From: VAZQ01 sp963744275
GTDB taxonomy: Bacteria; Pseudomonadota; Alphaproteobacteria; Rhizobiales; Xanthobacteraceae
Reading direction: 5' to 3'
Length of the DNA: 64,000 nt
NCBI GenBank assembly: GCA_963744275.1
Contig: CAVUSX010000021.1
Coordinates: forward strand, 1-64,000
Below, piece by piece: positions 57,481 to 64,000 of the stretch. The position numbers and the translations under genes were made by a program. The notes under the pieces were generated by a model. That model was given only the letters and a program-made list of their open reading frames with translations. It searched no databases and was not told the origin of the DNA. Positions within the stretch are counted from its first letter, which is position 1, and each line of letters opens with the position of its first letter.

Positions 57481-58453
57481 TTAAGGGGCCCGCCCGTGGC
57501 ATTGCTTGAACTTCTTGCCGGAGCCGCAGGGGCAGGGATCATTGCGTCCGACCTTGCCCCGGTTGGCCGCTTTTTTTGGATCGTGCTCCGCCGTGCGCCC
57601 CGGCGAGCCGACCTCGTGCCAGCGCGCCCGCGTCGCGTAGGAAAATGCCCGGCGCAGGAGCGGACGAACGGATTCGGGGAGTTCCTGGTAGTGCTCGAGC
57701 GACATGTCGAGCGAGATTCGATTGATATGGTTCACGTCGTCGAAGAACCACGGACAGGCATAGACCATGTACATGATCGGCCGCGGCCGTTGGCTGAAGT
57801 TGGCGAGACCCGCGTGCATCGTGCGGTAGTCCATGAGCACGCAATCGCCGCGCTGCCACCGGCATGCCGTCATGGTCGAGCGCTGGACGGTATTCTGCCC
57901 CGATCGATGGGAGCCGAGCCAAATCCCGGTCGGCCCGTTCTCGATATCGACGTCGATGAGCGGCACCGCCACGTTGATTGCATAGACCGGCAGGTTCGGG
58001 CCGACACCGGGCCGGAAGAACAAATGCCCGTGGTCGCGATGCGCATGCTGTTCCGGCGCGCCGGGATGCGCGACGACGAGCGTGAAATTGCTCAGCCGCA
58101 GGTCCCCGCCCAGCAGGGAAACCGAGCAACTTGATCAGGAGACGGTTCGCGAACGCGTCCGGCGTGCCGAAGGCGTCGGTCATCTGTACCGTGATGTCGT
58201 AGCGCCCGCCCCCTACCTCGAGAAACCGGTTCGGCGGCGGTTTCGCCGCCTCGGCCCGCATTGCCGCCAAATCGAGCGCGCCGAACTGCGCGACATACGC
58301 GCGGTGCATGGCCTCGATGGTGGCAAGCGGAAAAGCTCCACGCAGCAGGACGCAGCCGTGCTCCTCGAAAGCGGCCTGTGCCGCCTTCTCGGTTTCGGGA
58401 GCAAGCGCTCCGCCGGCGGTCTCGTTCGGCGAAACCGCAACCACCCAATCCAT
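57481..58453 (-). CDS. PhyH-like Fe(II)/2-oxoglutarate oxygenase with C-terminal SEC-C motif (frameshifted)
   Basis: About 323 residues after repair. The N-terminal part (EEHGCVLLRGAFPLATIEAMHRAY, GRYDITVQM) and the catalytic part (EQHAHRDHGHLFF with the HxD iron ligands, DVDIENGPTGIWLGSH, DCVLMDYRTMHAGLANFSQRPR with the distal His and Arg) are in different frames, shifted near 58117. The last 22 residues are a SEC-C motif (NDPCPCGSGKKFKQCHG). It differs considerably from 35735-36757 in the body, so the two are distant paralogs sharing the tail. Confidence 0.8.
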
Positions 58454-58593
58454 AGGCTATTCCCCCGGCGAGCGACGCTCCAAGCCAAGACTACCCGGAT
58501 ACCGCCAACCAAAGCATTCCCGCCGATGCCTTAACACGAATTTTCGCGTCTTTGCCGCCCGCCTGCAAGCCGGGCGCAGGCGCATCCGCGCTG

Positions 58594-58702
58594 GTAGGGC
58601 GCAATCGCTTTATTGCGCCAAACCGGCCCGCCCCGACCCGTACCATTGGGCTCAGGCGCGAGCGGCTGCGCGGAGCGGCGCAATAAAGCGATTGCGCCCT
58701 AC
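58594..58702. repeat. Perfect 26-base inverted repeat
   Basis: Arms starting GTAGGGCGCAATCGCTTTA and ending TAAAGCGATTGCGCCCTAC enclose about 57 bases rich in CCCGACCCG and GCGAGCGG. A typical intergenic palindromic element. Confidence 0.7.
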
Positions 58703-58713
58703 TGGCCCGCCTT

Positions 58714-58848
58714 ACCTCCCCCTGCAAGGGGGAGGTCGACCCGCAAAGCGGGTCGGGTGGGGGTCACGCAACAAACACTGAGTTCGTGGGGACACGGGAC
58801 CCCCACCCGGCGCCTTCGGCGCCACCCTCCCCCTTGCAGGGGGAGGGA
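58714..58848. repeat. Intergenic C/G-rich inverted repeat
   Basis: ACCTCCCCCTGCAAGGGGGAGG at the left (two overlapping arms) and CCTCCCCCTTGCAGGGGGAGG at the right, with GACCCGCAAAGCGGGTCGGG between; same family as 52331-52490, including the AACAAACACTGAGTT-like centre. Confidence 0.7.
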
Positions 58849-58917
58849 AAACGCTGCGGCGCACCAAGAGACGAACTCATGTGCGATCGCCCTGCCCCCG
58901 GGGTGGACCCTCATCGC

Positions 58918-59439
58918 TCAGCCCGTGTCGGCGGGCACGATGGCGTTTTCGGTGACGAACCAGACTTTGTCCTTCTCCAGCAGAATGAGCTTGCGGTCGG
59001 GCCCGATCGCGCCCGCCAGGCGGTGCATGAATGCGATGACGTTGGGGGCGCGCCAGGCATCGGGATAATTGGCATCGCAGGTGGCGACGATGTTCTGCTC
59101 GTTTTTCTGGTAGAAGATGACGTGGCAGTTTTCCGGCTTCAAATCCGGCCCCATGTTGGGATCCATGAGCCAGCCGCAGATGAATTTCCGGCACCCCGAC
59201 GGCCGTTGCGCGTAGATATTGCAACCGATACCCGCCGCGACGTGGGGACACTCCTCCCACGGCGGCTTCTTGAGCTCGGGCACGCCCATGACGGTGCAGC
59301 ATTTCGTGCACGAGCCGCAAGACTTTCCAGGGACGACGGATGGCATCGGTGCAGCGTTCGCGCTCTCGCCGGGATATTGCGATTCAGCCGGGGCCGGTGC
59401 GCCCGCACGCTCCGCCCTTCTGCGTGTCGCCTCGCCCAT
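58918..59439 (-). CDS. YkgJ-family cysteine-cluster protein
   Basis: 173 residues. The start at MGEATRRRAERAG is supported by its paralog at 60343, which begins MGEAKRRRAGRAG. The cluster KSCGSCTKCC is followed by CPHVAAGIGCNIYAQRPSGCRKFICGWLMDP. The tail has DANYPDAWRAPNVIAFMHRL and ends VPADTG. A zinc- or iron-binding protein of unknown role, one of four such genes in a row. The basic N-terminus could bind nucleic acid or another protein; this is speculation. Confidence 0.85.
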   Translation of the reverse strand: MGEATRRRAERAGAPAPAESQYPGESANAAPMPSVVPGKSCGSCTKCCTVMGVPELKKPPWEECPHVAAGIGCNIYAQRPSGCRKFICGWLMDPNMGPDLKPENCHVIFYQKNEQNIVATCDANYPDAWRAPNVIAFMHRLAGAIGPDRKLILLEKDKVWFVTENAIVPADTG

Positions 59440-59821
59440 CGCCATGAATCCGATCGAGACAAGCAACCGACGGCGGATCGCGGCGACACGGGAAAGCCGA
59501 CTGGCGTACGTGCCCACGGGGTCGGAGGCGACGGGGCCGCGCCGTCATCGATGCCGAGCACGCGCCGTGATGAAGGTCGCGGCCGGTGTCGGCGGCCTTG
59601 ATCGACCCGACAACCGCTTGAGGAGCAATCCTGATGGCTTATCCCCTCCCCGCCCTCTTGTTGTTTCATCTTTTCGGGTGGAGGAAGGCTAAATGTAATT
59701 CTACCACTCTCAAGTAACTATGTCGTAAAATCGCATTCCAAAGAGTCGCATGGTCGAACTCTTGCGCATCTCGACTTTGAAGCGGCTTCGACCAAAATCG
59801 CTCAGCCCACCTCGGCGGGCC
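59440..59821. other. Intergenic region, possible promoter
   Basis: 382 bases between two YkgJ genes with no gene seen. The part 59690-59750 is distinctly AT-rich against the GC-rich background and may hold the promoter of the 58918-59439 gene; no clear -35/-10 pair could be fixed. Confidence 0.35.
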
Positions 59822-60343
59822 TCAGCCGATGTCGGCGGGCACGATGGCGTCTTCGGTGACGAACCAGGTTCGGCCCTTCTCCATCAGGATGACCTTCCGG
59901 CGGGGCGCATTCGCCTTCGCCAGGCGGTGCAGGAACTCGATGATGTTAGGCGCCCGCCAAGCGTCCGGATAATCGGCATCGCAGGTGCCGACGATGTGAT
60001 GCTCCCCACGTTGGTAGAATACGACGTGGCAATTTTCGGGCTTCAATTCCGGTCCCATATCGGGGTCCAACAGCCACCCGCAAATGAACGACCGGCAGCT
60101 TCGCGGCCGCTCGGAATAGATTTTGCAGCCGACGCCGGCCGCGACATGGGAGCACTCCTCCCATGCGCGCTTCTTGAGCTCGGGTATGCCCATGACCTTG
60201 CAGCATTTCGTGCATGAGCCGCAGGATTTTCCGGGGATGATGGATGGTTTCGAAGCCGCGTTCCAATCCTCGCCGAAATATTCCGATGCTGCCGGGGCCG
60301 GTGTGCCGGCGCGCCCGGCCCTTCTCCGCTTTGCCTCGCCCAT
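59822..60343 (-). CDS. YkgJ-family cysteine-cluster protein
   Basis: 173 residues, the closest relative of 58918-59439: MGEAKRRRAGRAG, KSCGSCTKCCKVMGIPELKK, CSHVAAGVGCKIYSERPRSCRSFICGWLLDP and DADYPDAWRAPNIIEFLHRL align without gaps. The two look like a tandem duplication. The ATG at 60343 was chosen because the paralog shares this N-terminus; a longer open frame upstream has no conserved residues. Confidence 0.86.
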   Translation of the reverse strand: MGEAKRRRAGRAGTPAPAASEYFGEDWNAASKPSIIPGKSCGSCTKCCKVMGIPELKKRAWEECSHVAAGVGCKIYSERPRSCRSFICGWLLDPDMGPELKPENCHVVFYQRGEHHIVGTCDADYPDAWRAPNIIEFLHRLAKANAPRRKVILMEKGRTWFVTEDAIVPADIG

Positions 60344-60540
60344 CCTGCTGATTCCGACGGTTACGGGTCGATCGAGTGAAGGTTCGATCGGGCTTCTAGT
60401 ACCTCTGCACAGCGATTTTGACCAGACCGGTCGAGCACCAACGGCCTCACGCGGACGCCCTCGAGGAGCCTGTAGAGAAATCGGGAGTTTACCCTCGCGA
60501 AAGCGGGGCGGGGCGAGCGGGGAGAAACTCATGTCCCTCA

Positions 60541-61173
60541 TCAGTTGCCCGGACGCAGCCCCTCGGACGGCGTCGTGCCGGGGCCCGGGCCCCGTCGCAA
60601 GCCGGCGCAAAAGGTCAAGCCTTCCCGCCACAGGACGATTTCATCTCCCGGACCGACCATGCCGATCGGCACGTCGCGGTCGGGCAATATGACGGTGAGA
60701 TGGCCGACGAGATTGACGAGCACCTTCTGGTCGATCCGAAAAAAGACCTCGGAAAAGCGCTTCAACATCGCGTAATAGGGCTCTCGTTTCCAGGCCAGCG
60801 GCCGCTCGGGATCGAGCGTCACCATGATGGCCCGATGGGTGGCATCCGCCGAGAGGACGAAGCGGCACACTTCCGGCTTCCATTCCGGCCCGAGATTCGG
60901 GTCGACCAGCCACGAGCAGAAGAAATCGCGGCAGGACCGCGGGCGGTCGGGGTGAATGCCGCAGCCCGATCCGCGCACGCGATGAACGCACCACCGCCCG
61001 GCCGGCTTGCTCAATTCCTTGATCGTATAAACCTTGCAGCACAGGCTGCAGGTGCCGCAGCTGCGGCCCGGAACAATGGCGGGCGCGGGGTCTTGCGGCC
61101 GCGAATTGTCCGGCGTCGCGAATTGGGGGCCCGGACCAAGGACTTCCGCGCCGCCTCGGTTCTCGTCCGTCAC
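60541..61173 (-). CDS. YkgJ-family cysteine-cluster protein
   Basis: 210 residues. Cluster CGTCSLCC near residue 39, then CVHRVRGSGCGIHPDRPRSCRDFFCSWLVDPNLGPEWKPE. It resembles 51626-52210 more than the tandem pair. The start is a GTG one base after the upstream gene's stop, preceded by GGAGGG, so the two are coupled. Both begin with nearly the same codons (VTDENRGG here, VTDDSRGG upstream). C-terminal part contains a conserved basic region FFRIDQKVLVNLVG. Confidence 0.84.
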   Translation of the reverse strand: MTDENRGGAEVLGPGPQFATPDNSRPQDPAPAIVPGRSCGTCSLCCKVYTIKELSKPAGRWCVHRVRGSGCGIHPDRPRSCRDFFCSWLVDPNLGPEWKPEVCRFVLSADATHRAIMVTLDPERPLAWKREPYYAMLKRFSEVFFRIDQKVLVNLVGHLTVILPDRDVPIGMVGPGDEIVLWREGLTFCAGLRRGPGPGTTPSEGLRPGN

Positions 61174-61174
61174 G

Positions 61175-62059
61175 TCACGTCCCTCCGACGCGGCCGGCCG
61201 CCGCGCGCCCAGACAGGGCATCATAGAGCCGACCGATCGGGACGCTCAACAGCCAAGTCAGGCGATTCCGAGGCGCCGCGCCGCCGCTGCCGCCGTTTCG
61301 GAGCTGGATGGGGCCCCCGGAGGTGCCGATATGGGTGCCCGGAAACGGGTCCTTCCCTTGCCGCCAGCTCGTCACCGTCCCCTCGTAATCGCCGAGCGCG
61401 ATCAACAGGGCGCGACTGAGCTCGGCTCTTTCGGTGGACAGGCGGCGCCGCGTGCCGAGCGCATGGTCGATGCCCAGTTGCATGACTCCGGCGATCTTTC
61501 CGGGCTGCTCGATATAGGGAATGGAGCCGCCCCCGGTCTGCAAGCAGGCGTCACAGGCCGCGCGCGACTGCGACAGCATCATGCGGCATGTCGACGGGCG
61601 CAGCTCGTAGGCCGAGCAGCGGCCCTCATCCAGCAGCGCGCACGGGATCTTGGCTTTGATGCGCAGGACCGGATCGAGCGGCACTTCCGCCACCACCCGC
61701 AGCCGGCCTTTCAGGGTCTCGATCTCGGCCGAAGTCTTGGTCTCCAGGAAATGCCGGGCGAGCGAAAGCACCTCGGAGGGCGTGCCCCCGACCATCAGAT
61801 AACAGCAGGACACGCATCCGGGGCGGCATTGCGCGCCGGCGGCCTTGGCGTAGGCGTCGGCGGTCTCGTCCAGCACCTTGTTGCGGCCGCGGATGATCAT
61901 GGTCGACGCCTGCAGGTCGTCGATCTGCGGATTGTCGAGCAGCTGGCGTGTCTTCTCGTACGCTTCCCGGAAGACCGAATTGAGAAAGCCCGGATCGTCG
62001 GCCGAATCCGCGCCGCCGGCCGGTCTCCCGCCCTTGCCGCCTCGGCTATCGTCCGTCAC
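61175..62059 (-). CDS. YkgJ-family cysteine-cluster protein, larger type
   Basis: 294 residues. The cluster CRPGCVSCC near residue 80 has the C-x3-C-x2-CC spacing also found in flagellin N-methylase FliB; IPCALLDEGRCSAYELRPSTCRMMLSQSRAACDACLQTG carries the remaining Cys ligands. Helix-rich C-terminal half (ALLIALGDYEGTVTSWRQG). The start is GTG. It is the first of four consecutive YkgJ genes on this strand (to 58918), and the most diverged. FliB-like lysine methylation is possible but only by distant analogy. Confidence 0.83.
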   Translation of the reverse strand: MTDDSRGGKGGRPAGGADSADDPGFLNSVFREAYEKTRQLLDNPQIDDLQASTMIIRGRNKVLDETADAYAKAAGAQCRPGCVSCCYLMVGGTPSEVLSLARHFLETKTSAEIETLKGRLRVVAEVPLDPVLRIKAKIPCALLDEGRCSAYELRPSTCRMMLSQSRAACDACLQTGGGSIPYIEQPGKIAGVMQLGIDHALGTRRRLSTERAELSRALLIALGDYEGTVTSWRQGKDPFPGTHIGTSGGPIQLRNGGSGGAAPRNRLTWLLSVPIGRLYDALSGRAAAGRVGGT

Positions 62060-62249
62060 GTCAACATTTCTCCAAGGCGCGAGCCGACCCTGGCCCTGCT
62101 TCGAGCCTCGGCGGCTACCTCATCATTGTGGCGGCGGCAAATCAACCATCAGCCTTATCCGCCCGGCGGCCTTCATGGGGCAAATCCGACGCCCACCCTT
62201 TCCCGCGCGACCGCCGTCCGCTCTGGATGAGGTCTGTCGGGCATCCAGA

Positions 62250-62283
62250 AACGAAAGCGGCGCCTTCCTTGCGAAGGCGCCGC
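62250..62283 (-). terminator. Rho-independent terminator of the porin gene
   Basis: On the minus strand, GCGGCGCCTTC-GCAAG-GAAGGCGCCGC forms a strong hairpin followed by TTTCGTTT, 50 bases after the porin stop. A weaker GC hairpin (CTCCGGCC/GGCCGGAG) precedes it. Confidence 0.7.
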
Positions 62284-62332
62284 TCCCTATCCGTCTCCGG
62301 CCTGGGCCGGAGGTCTCAGGCTCGACTGATGC

Positions 62333-64000
62333 TTACCAGTCGAAGGTCAGGGTTTCGCGAAGGACCCAGCTGGTCGGGTTCTGCGCGATACCGAGCGGAA
62401 TCGCAGTCGGGGCAAAGCAAACCCCACCCGGTCCGCCGCCGTTACAATTGTTCGGCAGAGCCTGCTTGTTGATCCTGTACTGGACTTCGGAGTCTACGCG
62501 CCAGGAGGTCGGCCTGGTCGTGCCGTTCCTGCTTACGCCCCAGGACAGCTCGGCGGTGTAGGCCTGCAAGGTGTCGACACCCAAGCCGCCTTCCGTCCAG
62601 TCCACATTCTGCGTGATGGCTCCAGGAGTGGCCCGCGACCAGTTGTACTCGAGGGTCAAGGTCAGGCAATGGATCGGATCGGTACAATCGGTCAGGATCG
62701 AGTGATACTGAGCGTTGAAGACCAGTGCCGATTCCTTGTCGTTGTAGAAAGTGCCAAGGCCGGTGTTGATGGTCCTCAGGTCCATGTGGTCGCTCATGTA
62801 ACCACCGGTCCAGTAGGCGTCACCTGCCGCCAAGCTGCCGGCGGTGCCGCCGATGCCGCAGGGCTCGAGGGCGGCAACGCAATAGTTCATGTTCAGTTGG
62901 ATATTGTCGGCAGAGGATCCGCGGTTCGCACCGATCTTCGTGCCGGCCCACATCGGGACGAAGAATTTCACCAAGCCGGTGGCGCCCCATCCGTGATCAT
63001 GCACGACCGGACCAGCCGCACAGGTGCCGGTGCCGCAGCCGACGACCGGGAAAATGCCGTTGCTGCCGCCAACCGCGATCTCGGTGATCTGGTGATAGAG
63101 TCCGGCCACATGGATGGCGCCGAGCCCGAACCCATCGTTATGTTGATCGTCCTTGCCGGGAGGATCGGCCTCATAGTGCACCCTGGCGACGAAGTCGGGA
63201 ACGCTCAGTGGCCCGAGCGATGCGCACAAATTGCCTGTGCCGATCGCGGGGTTGCCGGGCGCCAAGGCCAGATCGTAGTAGAGGCAACCGCCGCCGATCT
63301 GGTTCTTCGAGATGTGCTTGGTCGGGCTGTCAGCGCCGAAGGAGAAAGACCATCCATCCGGCACCGGAGCCGATCCCTTCACCGGCGGCACGCCCGGGCC
63401 CGTGGGGGTCCAGGTATAGTAAGCGGTCCAACCGGAATCCTTGTCGGTCGGGATGACGTCGGCGATATCGCCGTCCTTGAAGTTGCCGAGCGACCAGATG
63501 GAGTTGGCGTTGCCGATCGTCCATCCCGCCCACTGCATGTAGGTGCGGTAGTTTTCGGTCTTGTTGCCGGCACCGAAGTCGGCGTTGCCGCCCACCGATC
63601 CCAACGGGCCGCCGGCGAACGCGCCGGTGTCGAGCTGGATCTTGATTTCGGCGTAGGCGCGGAAGGTGCCCATCGAGGTCTCGGTGCGGGCATCGAACCG
63701 CGGCTTGACCGTGACTTCGTAGCCCCACTGGTCCTGCTGGTTGGCGAACACCACGTTGGCGTTCGCGGCGTTGCCGCCGAGCGGTACTTTTCCGCTCGGG
63801 TCGCCGTAGGAGCCGGTGGTCTTGCTGGTTCCCACGAACACTTCGTCGCGGACCGACTGATACGCATTGTCCGATTGCACCTGCCCGCGCAGCTGCAAGC
63901 AGATCGCGCTGCCCGGGATCTGAAAGAACCCGTAGCCGTAGCGATCGCAGATCCTGACGTATTGAATCGGCGGCGCCTTCTTGAGCATGGCGTCGGCCGC
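62333..64000 (-). CDS. Outer-membrane porin, Porin_2 family (5' end outside the window)
   Basis: At least 555 residues; the signal peptide and start lie beyond 64000. The mature N-terminus IQYVRICDRYGYGFFQIPGSAICLQLRGQV matches rhizobial/Bradyrhizobium porins (usually VKICSLYGAGFYYIPGTDTCIKIGG), and many short amphipathic strands alternate to the C-terminus ending LRETLTFDW, with the aromatic last residue needed for outer-membrane insertion. It forms a diffusion channel. It is unusually long for the family (about 500), with Gly/Asp-rich loops. A terminator follows at 62250-62283. Confidence 0.86.
   Translation of the reverse strand, partial: AADAMLKKAPPIQYVRICDRYGYGFFQIPGSAICLQLRGQVQSDNAYQSVRDEVFVGTSKTTGSYGDPSGKVPLGGNAANANVVFANQQDQWGYEVTVKPRFDARTETSMGTFRAYAEIKIQLDTGAFAGGPLGSVGGNADFGAGNKTENYRTYMQWAGWTIGNANSIWSLGNFKDGDIADVIPTDKDSGWTAYYTWTPTGPGVPPVKGSAPVPDGWSFSFGADSPTKHISKNQIGGGCLYYDLALAPGNPAIGTGNLCASLGPLSVPDFVARVHYEADPPGKDDQHNDGFGLGAIHVAGLYHQITEIAVGGSNGIFPVVGCGTGTCAAGPVVHDHGWGATGLVKFFVPMWAGTKIGANRGSSADNIQLNMNYCVAALEPCGIGGTAGSLAAGDAYWTGGYMSDHMDLRTINTGLGTFYNDKESALVFNAQYHSILTDCTDPIHCLTLTLEYNWSRATPGAITQNVDWTEGGLGVDTLQAYTAELSWGVSRNGTTRPTSWRVDSEVQYRINKQALPNNCNGGGPGGVCFAPTAIPLGIAQNPTSWVLRETLTFDW

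Noticed and set aside
58594..58702. Insertion sequence ends
   Set aside because: A perfect 26-base inverted repeat encloses only about 57 bases with no transposase and no target duplication seen; treated as an intergenic palindrome.

Overview
The window is high-GC DNA that looks like an alphaproteobacterium of the order Hyphomicrobiales (Bradyrhizobium/Rhodoplanes-like). The pointers are a Bradyrhizobium-type outer-membrane porin at the right edge, many Bug/TctC-type solute-binding proteins, luciferase-like (LLM) flavin oxidoreductases, an Arg-type tRNA body close to alphaproteobacterial tRNA-Arg, and several families of palindromic intergenic repeats. No rRNA, phage or transposase gene was seen. 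The species assignment is inference.

Positions 1-14 kb hold catabolic genes. They include a UbiD-type decarboxylase, a tiny zinc-ribbon protein and a GntR regulator (minus strand), an aldehyde dehydrogenase, a ParDE-like toxin-antitoxin pair, a thiamine-diphosphate enzyme and an LLM oxidoreductase. These are followed by a tight operon: RpiR regulator, two class III CoA-transferases, enoyl-CoA hydratase, SCP-x/thiolase-like protein and DUF35 zinc-ribbon partner. Five genes in this stretch carry apparent single-base frameshifts.

Positions 14.3-20.5 kb are a compact, intact coenzyme F420 locus: F420-dependent glucose-6-phosphate dehydrogenase-like gene (fgd), cofE, cofD, cofC and a fused cofG-cofH (fbiC), all on the plus strand with overlapping or nearly touching ends. 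The linker between the two radical-SAM halves of fbiC contains an in-frame palindromic repeat of about 110 bp. Two solute-binding protein genes follow directly.

Positions 22.6-35.5 kb are more small-molecule metabolism: heme-binding HbpS/GlcG-like protein, two class II aldolases, three Bug proteins, carboxymuconolactone-decarboxylase-like protein, glutathione S-transferase, a second LLM oxidoreductase, two amidohydrolases, a TetR regulator, a small methyltransferase and two very small proteins. A 12-bp palindrome lies about 110 bp upstream of both an amidohydrolase/TetR divergent pair and a class II aldolase, suggesting one regulon.

Positions 35.7-62.1 kb are the most unusual part, an all-minus-strand cluster of TPR proteins and metal-binding proteins. 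Almost the same N-terminal TPR arm is joined to three different catalytic heads: GT41/OGT-like glycosyltransferase, GT9-like glycosyltransferase and SAM methyltransferase. Between and beside them are two phytanoyl-CoA-dioxygenase-like (PhyH) proteins and one GT4 glycosyltransferase, all ending in the same SEC-C zinc motif, and five YkgJ-type cysteine-cluster proteins. An OGT gene plus an adjacent tRNA-Arg-like sequence has been duplicated; the second gene copy is badly broken. I infer a multi-enzyme system for modifying proteins or surface polymers with TPR-directed specificity; no substrate is visible. The window ends inside a porin gene.

Caution: many genes carry one-base indels, several of them at GAATTC-like words. 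Whether these are real decay or assembly error cannot be told from sequence alone, so frameshifted genes are given as one feature spanning the reconstructed gene.
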